A stretch of 64,000 bases of DNA from an uncultured Fidelibacterota bacterium (GTDB taxonomy: Bacteria > Fidelibacterota > Marinisomatia > Marinisomatales > TCS55), in the NCBI GenBank assembly GCA_902615915.1, contig CACMQQ010000005.1, positions 1 to 64,000 on the forward strand. The letters run 5' to 3'. Each line of letters starts with the position of its first letter. Within the stretch, counting starts at the first letter, position 1. A program made the translations under genes and the position numbers. Below the pieces are notes generated by a model. It was not told where the DNA came from and ran no database searches. It saw nothing but the letters and a program-made list of their open reading frames with translations. Below are positions 33,701-41,916 of the stretch, one piece after another.

Positions 33701-34189
33701 TTGAATATTGTTAAATCTATAATATTTTTTTTGATTTTATTTTTGATAAGTTGCACTAATTCTCCAAGATATCAATCTGGTCAAACAACAAAACAGTCTA
33801 CACCAAAGACTAAAGCCGTTAAAAAAAATGACATAAAAAAAAATATCAAACATAAGAAAGTTATGAAAGGTATCAGCTCTTTTTACGGTCTAAACGATGG
33901 TTTTCATGGTAAATTAACAGCCAATGGTGAGATTTTTGATATGTATGGTTTAACTGCTGCTCATAAGACACTTCCTTTAAATACTATAGTGAGAGTTACC
34001 AATTTAGACAAAGAAGATAAATCGTTGATTTTAAGAATTAATGACAGAGGTCCATATGTTGGGAAAAGAATATTGGATTGCTCCTATGGAGCAGCCTATA
34101 AACTTGATTTTGTCAAAGAAGGAACTGCAAAAGTCAAGATAGAGGTCATCGAGTGGGGCGATAATAAATATATGAAACATAAGGACTAG
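33701..34189 (+). CDS. RlpA-like septal-ring/peptidoglycan lipoprotein
   Basis: This 162-residue protein starts at TTG and has a lipoprotein signal (LILFLISCTNSPRY) and a Lys-rich linker. A double-psi beta-barrel follows (GISSFYGLNDGFHGKLTANG, EIFDMYGLTAAHKTLPLNTI, VRVTNLDKEDKSLILRINDR, then GPYVGKRILDCSYGAAYKLD). The Asp in NDRGP and the H in AAHKTLP are typical of RlpA, a lytic transglycosylase acting on denuded glycan. No SPOR domain is present, so this is the short form. Confidence 0.88.
   Translation: MNIVKSIIFFLILFLISCTNSPRYQSGQTTKQSTPKTKAVKKNDIKKNIKHKKVMKGISSFYGLNDGFHGKLTANGEIFDMYGLTAAHKTLPLNTIVRVTNLDKEDKSLILRINDRGPYVGKRILDCSYGAAYKLDFVKEGTAKVKIEVIEWGDNKYMKHKD
34181..34185 (+). promoter_or_regulatory. 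Ribosome binding site supporting an ATT start
   Basis: AAGGA lies five bases before ATT 34191. No ATG, GTG or TTG exists between the upstream in-frame stop (34173) and the conserved N-terminal motif of the lipid kinase, so this site helps to fix the start of the following gene. Confidence 0.5.
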
Positions 34190-34190
34190 T

Positions 34191-35075
34191 ATTAAGTTTT
34201 TCATATTAATTAATCCCTATAGCGGAAAAGGTGTAGGTAGTAAAATATTTCACACTGTATCCAATGAGTTAAAGGCTCGAAATATTCCATTTGATTTCAA
34301 ATTTTCTGAAAAACCAAACCACATCTATTCAATAGTTAAAAATTTAAAAATCCAAGATTATGATAGAATATGTTGTGTTGGTGGAGATGGTTCAATACAT
34401 GAAACAATCAATGGTTTGATGGATCGCACAGATAAGAAAAAACTCCCATTATCCTTTTTTCCTGGAGGAACAGGAAATGCGTTTGTTAGAGATATAGATT
34501 TTTTGGATACAAAAAAAGCGCTTTCAAGAACATTAGAAAATAAAAAAAGAAAAATAGATATTTTCTTATGTAAAACTCAAAAAAAACAATTTTACTCATT
34601 TAATATTGTTGGGTGGGGCATTCCCTCAGACATTAATTTTTTAGCTGAAAAGTTACGGTTTCTTGGAGGAATGAGGTATAATGTTGCTTCATTGATCGAA
34701 GTTTTTAAAAAAAAACAAAGATTTGCCAATCTTCAATTCAATGATAACACTATAAAAGATAATTTTGGTTTTATCATGGCTTGTAATACAATACATACTG
34801 GTAAAGGTATGAAAATAGCACCGTTTGCAAAATTAGATGATGGCTTAATAGATTTACTTGTAGTAAGAAATGTAAAAAGATTAAAATTATTAAGCTTATT
34901 TACAAAAATTTTCAATGGAGATCACATAAAAGATACGAAGGTTGAATATTTTACAACCAAGCAATTAAGCATTAAAAGCGAAAAGGAATATCCGCTCAAT
35001 ATAGATGGCGATAACAAAGAAACAAGTCCCATTACAATACAAGTTCTACCCAAAGAAATTGAAATTTTTAATTAA
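34191..35075 (+). CDS. Diacylglycerol-kinase-family lipid kinase, probable ATT start
   Basis: From ATT 34191 the frame gives 294 residues. It has the family N terminus (KFFILINPYSGKGVGSKIF), a nucleotide-binding CCVGGDGSIHETINGL, FPGGTGNAFVRDI and a C-terminal NIDGDNKETSPITIQVLP. A start at the first TTG/ATG (34416) would remove both the NPxSG and GGDGS motifs, so it is rejected. The frame is closed upstream at 34173. The family (DAGK/YegS/sphingosine kinase) phosphorylates lipid alcohols at the membrane. It sits two bases before cdsA, consistent with phospholipid synthesis or recycling. Confidence 0.8.
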   Translation: MKFFILINPYSGKGVGSKIFHTVSNELKARNIPFDFKFSEKPNHIYSIVKNLKIQDYDRICCVGGDGSIHETINGLMDRTDKKKLPLSFFPGGTGNAFVRDIDFLDTKKALSRTLENKKRKIDIFLCKTQKKQFYSFNIVGWGIPSDINFLAEKLRFLGGMRYNVASLIEVFKKKQRFANLQFNDNTIKDNFGFIMACNTIHTGKGMKIAPFAKLDDGLIDLLVVRNVKRLKLLSLFTKIFNGDHIKDTKVEYFTTKQLSIKSEKEYPLNIDGDNKETSPITIQVLPKEIEIFN

Positions 35076-35915
35076 ATGAAAAATTTTTTCCTAGAAAGAC
35101 TTTTAATTTCATTAATTGGAATACCTGTACTACTGTATATCATTGCTAAAGGGGGATTTTTATTTTTCGCTTTGGTAGTTATTATATCGATCGTATCAAT
35201 AAACGAATTTTATAATTTTCCTAAGTCTTCGATCGATATAATAACAAGATTTTTCGGTACAATATCATGCATTCTGTTTGCACTTAATTATTCTACCGTA
35301 TACACTCCAACAGAATATTTACCCTATATTAATAAGGACTTAATTATAATTTCATTAATCATTGCATTTATTTTATACATTATGATTGAACTTTTAATTC
35401 CTAACAGAAGATTAATCGAGACAATATCCTATACAGTATTTGGAGTTATATATATTCCATTTTTATTATGCTCATTAATTGCTATTAGCGATTTTGATCA
35501 TTTAAATGGATCAAGATTTACTCTTTTACTTTTTGTTACGGTTTGGATGGCAGATTCTGCTGCTTATTACGTAGGTAATGCTTTTGGGAGAACAAAAATG
35601 ATAGAAAGTATAAGCCCCAAAAAGACCATTGAAGGCTTCATTGGTGGTTATATTGGTTCTTTGTTATCTGTTTTTATTTTTACTTATTTTGAATTACTTA
35701 AATATTCCCTAACCACTCTTCAAATTATTTTAGTTTCAATATCGATAGGTATTTTTGGTCAATTAGGTGATTTCTTTGAGTCTATGATTAAAAGAAATTA
35801 TAAGATCAAGGACTCTAGCAATTTGCTATTAGGCCATGGTGGATTTTTGGATAGATTTGACTCGATCATAATATCCAGTCCTTTAATTTTCATTTTTTTA
35901 AGATTTATATCGTAG
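35076..35915 (+). CDS. cdsA: Phosphatidate cytidylyltransferase CdsA
   Basis: This 279-residue polytopic protein has about seven membrane helices. The CDP-DAG synthase signature is complete near the C terminus: FGRTKMIESISPKKTIEGFI, GDFFESMIKRNYKIKDSSNL, then LLGHGGFLDRFDSI. It makes CDP-diacylglycerol from phosphatidate and CTP. The preceding lipid kinase can supply phosphatidate, which explains the pairing. ATG directly follows the previous stop. Confidence 0.93.
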   Translation: MKNFFLERLLISLIGIPVLLYIIAKGGFLFFALVVIISIVSINEFYNFPKSSIDIITRFFGTISCILFALNYSTVYTPTEYLPYINKDLIIISLIIAFILYIMIELLIPNRRLIETISYTVFGVIYIPFLLCSLIAISDFDHLNGSRFTLLLFVTVWMADSAAYYVGNAFGRTKMIESISPKKTIEGFIGGYIGSLLSVFIFTYFELLKYSLTTLQIILVSISIGIFGQLGDFFESMIKRNYKIKDSSNLLLGHGGFLDRFDSIIISSPLIFIFLRFIS

Positions 35916-35923
35916 TTTAAGAA

Positions 35924-37459
35924 ATGAATAAGTTATTAAAAAAATTAGGCTTAGAAGAGTTTAATTATGGAGCAAGCTCTAGTTATAATAATTGCATAAA
36001 AAACGAAGAACAAAAACTAATATCTTCATACAATCCATCTGATGGAACCCTTCTTTCGTCTGTATATAAATCGTCTACAGCTGATCTAGACAACATTATA
36101 AAAAGATCGTCTGATGCATTTAATGAATTTAAAAAAATTCCAGCTCCAGTCAGAGGTGATTTGGTCAGAGAAATGTCTACAGCTTTAAGAGATTACAAAG
36201 ATGACCTCGGTACGTTAGTTTCATTAGAGATGGGGAAAATAAAACAAGAAGGCGACGGTGAAGTTCAAGAAATGATAGACATTGCTGATTTTGCTGTTGG
36301 ACAATCTCGTATGCTCTACGGTAAAACAATGCATTCCGAAAGAATTGATCATAGAATGTATGAACAATGGCATCCATTGGGACCGATAGGTGTAATTTCT
36401 GCTTTTAATTTTCCTGTTGCAGTATGGGCTTGGAATGCATTTATTGCCGCAATATGTGGTAATACTACTATCTGGAAACCTTCTTCTCAAACCCCTTTGT
36501 GTGCAATTGCAGTTCAAAATATATGTAATGATGTGATGAAAAATCTGGGGTATGAAGGAATTTTTTCTTTAGCCATTGGATCTGGTTCAGAGATCGGTGA
36601 ATCTTTGATATCAAACCCTTCGATTCCATTAATTTCATTTACCGGATCTACTAAAATGGGCAGGCACGTAAATCAAATTGTATCCAGCAGATTTGGTAAA
36701 TCAATTTTAGAACTTGGTGGAAATAATGCCATCATTATAGATGAGACCGCTGACCTAGACCTAGCTCTACCTGCTGTAGTTTTTGGGGCTGTTGGTACAG
36801 CGGGTCAAAGATGTACATCTACAAGAAGAGTTATTATCCATGAATCTATATTTGATGAATTTAAGGATAGCTTAACAAATGCCTATAAACAGATCGTGAT
36901 TGGAAATGCTGTAAAAAAAGAAACATTGATGGGGCCTCTTGTAAGTAAAGATGCAGTCACTGATTATTTATTAGCAATACAAAAGATCAAACAAAGTGGG
37001 GGAAATATAATATATGGAGGTAAAGAAATTGATTGTCCAGGTTTTTTTGTAGAGCCAGCAATAGCTGAAGTTGAGAATGAGTGGGATATTGTTCAAGAAG
37101 AAACATTTGCACCAATCCTTTATCTTTTAAAATATAAGGATATTTATGAGGCAATAGATTTGCAAAATAACGTGAAACAAGGATTATCATCGGCTATTTT
37201 TACTGAAAGTATAAAGAATTCAGAATTGTTTTTATCATCAAGGGGCAGCGATTGTGGAATAGCAAATGTTAATATTGGCACATCAGGCGCTGAGATTGGA
37301 GGTGCATTCGGGGGTGAGAAAGAAACGGGAGGTGGTAGGGAGTCCGGTTCTGACTCATGGAAGCAGTACATGAGAAGACAAACAAATACTATAAATTGGA
37401 GCAATGATTTACCTTTGGCTCAAGGAATAGAATTTAATTTAAATAATTCTGATAAATAA
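35924..37459 (+). CDS. Alpha-aminoadipate-semialdehyde dehydrogenase, ALDH7 (antiquitin) type
   Basis: This 511-residue aldehyde dehydrogenase has [35 protein letters not shown], an [11 protein letters not shown] segment with the general-base Glu, and the catalytic Cys in [12 protein letters not shown]. The C-terminal [37 protein letters not shown] and [15 protein letters not shown] are hallmarks of the ALDH7 subfamily. It oxidises alpha-aminoadipate semialdehyde to alpha-aminoadipate with NAD(P)+. The next gene makes the substrate, so the pair is a lysine-degradation module. Confidence 0.92.
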   Translation: MNKLLKKLGLEEFNYGASSSYNNCIKNEEQKLISSYNPSDGTLLSSVYKSSTADLDNIIKRSSDAFNEFKKIPAPVRGDLVREMSTALRDYKDDLGTLVSLEMGKIKQEGDGEVQEMIDIADFAVGQSRMLYGKTMHSERIDHRMYEQWHPLGPIGVISAFNFPVAVWAWNAFIAAICGNTTIWKPSSQTPLCAIAVQNICNDVMKNLGYEGIFSLAIGSGSEIGESLISNPSIPLISFTGSTKMGRHVNQIVSSRFGKSILELGGNNAIIIDETADLDLALPAVVFGAVGTAGQRCTSTRRVIIHESIFDEFKDSLTNAYKQIVIGNAVKKETLMGPLVSKDAVTDYLLAIQKIKQSGGNIIYGGKEIDCPGFFVEPAIAEVENEWDIVQEETFAPILYLLKYKDIYEAIDLQNNVKQGLSSAIFTESIKNSELFLSSRGSDCGIANVNIGTSGAEIGGAFGGEKETGGGRESGSDSWKQYMRRQTNTINWSNDLPLAQGIEFNLNNSDK

Positions 37460-37478
37460 AGTAATATGAGTATTTAGT

Positions 37479-38831
37479 ATGAACATAAACCCTAAAAATA
37501 CAAAAGATAATATTAGTAAACACATGCTTGCTGATGGAATGTCTCAAATTATAGATCTAGAAAAAAGTCATGGATCTTGGCTTGTAGATGGAAGGGATAA
37601 TAGGCAATACCTTGACCTTTTTTCTATGTTTGCATCTTTATCTGTTGGCTACAACCATCCATATATCTTAAAAAATAAAGAAAGACTTCTTACCTCAGCA
37701 TTAAACAAACCCACTAATTCAGATGTTTATTCTGTTGAAATGGCAGAATTTGTAAATACTATGAATAGAGTAGCTCAGCCTGATTATCTTCCACATTCTT
37801 TTTTTATTGAAGGAGGTGGACTAGCTGTTGAAAATGCATTAAAAGCAGCATTTGATTGGAAAGTTAAAAAGAATTTAAAATCTGGAAAGGGAAAAAAAGG
37901 GTCGATGATAATACATTTTAAGGAATGTTTTCATGGTAGAACAGGCTATACAATGAGTCTGACTGATTCTCCTGATCCTAGAAAAACCATGTATTTTCCA
38001 AAATTTGAATGGCCTAGGGTTTTAAATCCAAAAATAAACTTTCCAATTGATAAAAATATTGACGAAGTAATTAAAAGTGAGAAAATTTCATTAGATCAAA
38101 TAAAAGATGCATTGGTCAAAAATAAAGATGAAATAGCTGCTTTAATAATTGAACCCATTCAAGGTGAAGGGGGAGATAATCATTTTAGATGTGAGTTCTT
38201 CAAAGAACTTAGAACCCTTGCGAATGAAAATGATTTTCTTTTGATTTATGATGAAGTTCAAACTGGAATCGGGATTACAGGAAGTATGTGGGCTCATCAA
38301 TCATTTAACCCAAATATATGTAATTGCAATTGTGATAATTCTAATATTTTACCGGATATTATTTCATTCGGTAAAAAGACTCAAGTATGTGGAATTTTTG
38401 CAAGCAACAGATTAGATGAGGTTGAGGATAATGTATTCAATCAATCCAGTAGATTAAATTCTACTTGGGGAGGTAGTCTTGTAGATATGGTAAGATTTAC
38501 TTTATACTTAGAAATTATTGAAAATGAGAATTTACTTGAAAATGCTAACAAAATGGGTAAAGAGCTTGGCGATCAATTAATTACATTGCAAAAAAAACAC
38601 CCTAATTTGATTTCAAATGCTAGAAATAGAGGTCTTTTTGGAGCTTTTGATTTTCCTGATCCTGAAACAAGAGATAAGGTAAATGATATGATTCTTGAGG
38701 AAGGAACTATGATGTTAGGGTGCGGTACAAAAACAATTAGATTTAGACCGCATTTGAATATATCTAAAAGTGAGCTTGCAGATGGTTTTGGTATGATCGA
38801 TAATGCTCTTGGGAGATTTCAAAAGAGTTGA
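37479..38831 (+). CDS. lat: L-lysine 6-aminotransferase (LAT)
   Basis: This 450-residue class III PLP aminotransferase has FFIEGGGLAVENALKAAFDW, HFKECFHGRTGYTMSLTDSP, a YDEVQTGIGITGSMWAHQ cofactor Asp region, and the Schiff-base Lys in DIISFGKKTQVCG. The EGGGLAVENALKAAFDWK segment and the SLTDSPDPRKTMYFP segment point to lysine epsilon-aminotransferase rather than ornithine or GABA transaminase. It converts lysine and 2-oxoglutarate to aminoadipate semialdehyde and glutamate. The adjacent ALDH7 enzyme takes the product. Confidence 0.9.
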   Translation: MNINPKNTKDNISKHMLADGMSQIIDLEKSHGSWLVDGRDNRQYLDLFSMFASLSVGYNHPYILKNKERLLTSALNKPTNSDVYSVEMAEFVNTMNRVAQPDYLPHSFFIEGGGLAVENALKAAFDWKVKKNLKSGKGKKGSMIIHFKECFHGRTGYTMSLTDSPDPRKTMYFPKFEWPRVLNPKINFPIDKNIDEVIKSEKISLDQIKDALVKNKDEIAALIIEPIQGEGGDNHFRCEFFKELRTLANENDFLLIYDEVQTGIGITGSMWAHQSFNPNICNCNCDNSNILPDIISFGKKTQVCGIFASNRLDEVEDNVFNQSSRLNSTWGGSLVDMVRFTLYLEIIENENLLENANKMGKELGDQLITLQKKHPNLISNARNRGLFGAFDFPDPETRDKVNDMILEEGTMMLGCGTKTIRFRPHLNISKSELADGFGMIDNALGRFQKS

Positions 38832-39523
38832 ATTCAACTTTTGGCGCTCTTTTCATTGTTTCAACTCCCCTTGGAAATCTTAAAGATATAACTTTAAGAG
38901 CTTTAAATATTATGAAGAATAGTTATTTGATAGCTGCTGAGGATACTAGAAAATCTAAAATCTTATTAAAGGAATATGACATTAAGACTAAAATGATTAG
39001 CTATCATGAACACAATTCGCACAATAGGATAAAAAAAATAATTTCTTATTTAAAAGATGGTAAAAATATATCATTAATTTCAGATGCAGGAACTCCTGGC
39101 ATTAGCGATCCTTCTTATCGATTAATTAGAAGTGCCATTGAAAATGAGATTACTGTCAACTCAATTCCTGGCCCATCAGCTTTTCTAACAGCTTTGACAT
39201 CCTCAGGTCTTCCTACTGATAATTTTTTTTTCGCTGGATTTTTACCTTCAAAGAAAGGAAGAAAATCCAAACTAGAAGAATTGTCTAAATTAAATTCTAC
39301 CTTAATTTTATACGAGAATCCAAAACGTTTGTTAAAAACCTTGAATGATATCTATTCCACATTTAACAACAGACCAGCTGTGATTTGTAAAGAATTAACA
39401 AAAATCCATGAAACCTTTCATAGGGGATCTTTAGCATCCTTGATTGAAAACTTTAGCAACATAAATTTAAAAGGGGAATTTGTAATTCTAGTTGGAAAGG
39501 ATAAAGACAGTGTCTACTTCTAA
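38828..39523 (+). CDS. rsmI: 16S rRNA C1402 2'-O-methyltransferase RsmI
   Basis: This 231-residue protein starts at TTG, overlapping the aminotransferase stop by four bases. It has the tetrapyrrole-methylase-like fold of RsmI: FIVSTPLGNLKDITLRALNI, ED-T-RKS in AAEDTRKSKILLKEY, YHEHNSHNR, ISDAGTPGISDPSYRLI and PGPSAFLTALTSSGLPTD. Methylation of C1402 fine-tunes the ribosomal P site. It is shorter than E. coli RsmI (286), lacking the extra C-terminal part. Confidence 0.92.
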   Translation: MNSTFGALFIVSTPLGNLKDITLRALNIMKNSYLIAAEDTRKSKILLKEYDIKTKMISYHEHNSHNRIKKIISYLKDGKNISLISDAGTPGISDPSYRLIRSAIENEITVNSIPGPSAFLTALTSSGLPTDNFFFAGFLPSKKGRKSKLEELSKLNSTLILYENPKRLLKTLNDIYSTFNNRPAVICKELTKIHETFHRGSLASLIENFSNINLKGEFVILVGKDKDSVYF

Positions 39524-40136
39524 GGGTCTATTCATATCCTTTGAAGGAATTGATGGCTGTGGAAAATCAACCCAAATCAAAATGCTTTGTTCTTATTTAA
39601 AAGATAGAAATAAAGAATTTCTTATGGTAAGAGAGCCGGGCGGCACTGATATATCAGAACAAATACGTAAAATATTACTTCATAGTCATGATCAAGAAAT
39701 TTCTGATAGAACTGAAGCATTGCTGATGACAGGTAGTAGAGCACAGCTTATCGATGAAAAGATATTACCTTTTTTAAATCAAGGTAAAATAGTTATTGCT
39801 GATAGGTTTTTAGATTCTACTTTAGCTTATCAAGGAGGAGGAAGAGAATTAGATCTTAATTGGTTGATCGACTTGAATAATTTTGCAACTAATAATACTT
39901 TTCCCGATATTACTTTTTTTATAGATATTGAACCAGAGATCGGCGCTATGAGAAGCGGATCTAGTAAAGATAGGATAGAAAGAGCTGGATTAGAATTTCA
40001 GTCTAGAGTTAGGCAATCTTATATTAAATTATCCACACTTTTTAATGATAGATATTTAACTTTAGATGGAAATCTGAAAAAAAAAATTATTCATAAAAAA
40101 ATTGTTTCACATTTATTAGAAAAGGATCCATGGTGA
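39510..40136 (+). CDS. tmk: Thymidylate kinase
   Basis: I chose GTG 39510 because an AAGGA ribosome binding site lies eight bases upstream and the protein then starts near the fold (MSTSKGLFISFEGIDGCGKS). TTG 39492 would add six residues. The P-loop FEGIDGCGKST, the DR motif in ADRFLDSTLAYQGGGRELD and a lid with SSKDRIERAGLEFQSRVR are present. It phosphorylates dTMP to dTDP. Length 208 is typical. It overlaps rsmI by 14 bases. Confidence 0.93.
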   Translation: MSTSKGLFISFEGIDGCGKSTQIKMLCSYLKDRNKEFLMVREPGGTDISEQIRKILLHSHDQEISDRTEALLMTGSRAQLIDEKILPFLNQGKIVIADRFLDSTLAYQGGGRELDLNWLIDLNNFATNNTFPDITFFIDIEPEIGAMRSGSSKDRIERAGLEFQSRVRQSYIKLSTLFNDRYLTLDGNLKKKIIHKKIVSHLLEKDPW

Positions 40137-41788
40137 AAAGATCAAAATCTTTTAAAAAAATTATTGTTTCTCTAATTGTGATTGGTGCGGTTTCGATCGC
40201 TGTCACTCAATCAAGTTTTTATAGAAGGATTAGCCAATCACAAAGATTATTCAATCAAATTTATAATCAAATTTTTTCTACCTATCTTCATGAATTAAAC
40301 CCTGAAGAATTCACAAAAGCGACCATAAATAGCATAACAGCTAATCTTGATCCATATACCTCATATATGGTTGAAGAGGAACAGCATCAAATGAACATCT
40401 TAAGTAAAGGTAAATATGGTGGAGTTGGTATTCAATTGAGCTATAGAAATGAACAAATGATTGTTATTGCTCCTATGGATGGCGGCCCTGCGCAAACAGC
40501 TGGTATTTTAAGTGGAGATATTATTCTTAAAGTAGACGATGCTTTTGTGAAAGACATGAGCTTTAATGATGCAGCTGCAAAAATTAGAGGTCTCAAAGGA
40601 TCTGAAGTGGTACTTACAATAAAAAGATATGGGGAAGATGATCCAATAGATTACAAATTGATTAGGTCTGATATCAAAGTTAAAGATATTACTTATTCTG
40701 GTATGGTTTCCCCAACAACAGGCTATATAAGACTTAACAGATTTTCAAGAAATACCACCAATGAAATGAATCAAGCATTCAAAGATCTTATTGAAAACGA
40801 TGTTAAAGAAGTTATCATCGATTTGAGAGATAACGGCGGAGGATTATTGACTGCTGCTGTAAATATGATAGATATGCTGATTGAAAAAGGGCAGACTATT
40901 GTTTCCACAAAAGGTCGAATGAAAGAATCAAATAGAAGTTTTCTTTCTAGAACAAAACCCATCATTGGAAAAGATGTAAAAATAGCAATTCTAATTAATC
41001 AAGGCAGCGCTTCTGCTAGCGAGATTGTTGCAGGGTCCATTCAAGACCTTGATAGGGGTATTGTCATTGGTCGAAAATCATTTGGTAAAGGGCTTGTTCA
41101 AACGCTTTATCCAATTGATAAAATTAGATCTTTGAAAGTAACTACAGCGAGATATTATATACCCAGCGGGAGATTTATACAGAATAATGACTATATAAAT
41201 GAAAAGGTTGTCCTTGAAAGTGAACAAGAAGACTCTATCTTTACCACTTTGAATGGTAGAAAAGTACTTGGTAATGGAGGGATAACTCCAGATTCAATAA
41301 TTTATTCAGAAACAATGGAGCCTCTAACAGTTCAATATTGGAGAAGTGGATTTTTCTATTCATTTGCTCAAGAGAATAAATTTCAATATGAGAAATTTGA
41401 GGACGTTGAAAATGATAATGAATTAATGTCAAAATTTAATAATTTCATATCAACAAAAGATAAGGTGAGATTGCCAGGGGAAGAAGTGTTAGAAGAAATT
41501 GAAGAGAAAATGACTGCTTTAGGTAAAATAGATAATAAGACAAAAAAAGCCATGAATGATTTAGGGTTGTTTTTCAAAAATCAAAAGAATGATAGAATGG
41601 TATCTGAAAATACTGATATGAAGCAATTACTTTTATTGGAATTTGCTGGCTTGTTTAATGGACCTGAAGGAAGAATAAAACAAGCATTGAAAGATGATAA
41701 AATAGTTCAATCTGCAATCAACATCCTATCAAGTGATAATTCTTATCAAATGGCTTTTAAAAATTCTCAAGTTATAATTAATAATTAA
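40130..41788 (+). CDS. C-terminal processing peptidase, S41 family (CtpA/Prc)
   Basis: This 552-residue protein has an N-terminal membrane anchor/signal (KKIIVSLIVIGAVSIAVTQS). A PDZ domain follows at ~100-185 (GGVGIQLSYRNEQMIVIAPM, DGGPAQTAGILSGDIILKVD). The S41 domain has the nucleophile Ser in INQGSASASEIVAGSIQD (~293) and the Lys in FGKGLVQTLYPI (~319). The dyad is intact. Such proteases trim or degrade periplasmic proteins from the C terminus. The ~150-residue C-terminal helical extension is common in FCB homologues. It overlaps tmk by 7 bases. Confidence 0.92.
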   Translation: MVKRSKSFKKIIVSLIVIGAVSIAVTQSSFYRRISQSQRLFNQIYNQIFSTYLHELNPEEFTKATINSITANLDPYTSYMVEEEQHQMNILSKGKYGGVGIQLSYRNEQMIVIAPMDGGPAQTAGILSGDIILKVDDAFVKDMSFNDAAAKIRGLKGSEVVLTIKRYGEDDPIDYKLIRSDIKVKDITYSGMVSPTTGYIRLNRFSRNTTNEMNQAFKDLIENDVKEVIIDLRDNGGGLLTAAVNMIDMLIEKGQTIVSTKGRMKESNRSFLSRTKPIIGKDVKIAILINQGSASASEIVAGSIQDLDRGIVIGRKSFGKGLVQTLYPIDKIRSLKVTTARYYIPSGRFIQNNDYINEKVVLESEQEDSIFTTLNGRKVLGNGGITPDSIIYSETMEPLTVQYWRSGFFYSFAQENKFQYEKFEDVENDNELMSKFNNFISTKDKVRLPGEEVLEEIEEKMTALGKIDNKTKKAMNDLGLFFKNQKNDRMVSENTDMKQLLLLEFAGLFNGPEGRIKQALKDDKIVQSAINILSSDNSYQMAFKNSQVIINN

Positions 41789-41835
41789 TTCTTTAGTTGA
41801 AATATTAATTGAAAAATTTTTTAAAATTTAATTTA

Positions 41836-41909
41836 GGGCGATTAGCTCAGTTGGTTAGAGCGCTACGTTGACATCGTAGAGGTCAGCGGTTCGACTCCGT
41901 TATCGCCCA
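41836..41909 (+). tRNA. tRNA-Val (anticodon GAC)
   Basis: A full cloverleaf is readable: acceptor GGGCGAT pairs with ATCGCCC; the D arm is GCTC/GAGC; the anticodon stem CTACG/CGTAG encloses TTGACAT (anticodon GAC, Val); the T arm AGCGG/CCGTT has loop TTCGACT. A single A follows as discriminator. CCA is not encoded. It ends only seven bases before the thrS ATG. Confidence 0.96.
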
Positions 41910-41916
41910 CAAGTTT

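Noticed and set aside
34416-35075. Lipid kinase starting at TTG/ATG 34416
   Set aside because: This start removes the conserved NPYSGKG and GGDGS motifs, which are present in frame upstream.
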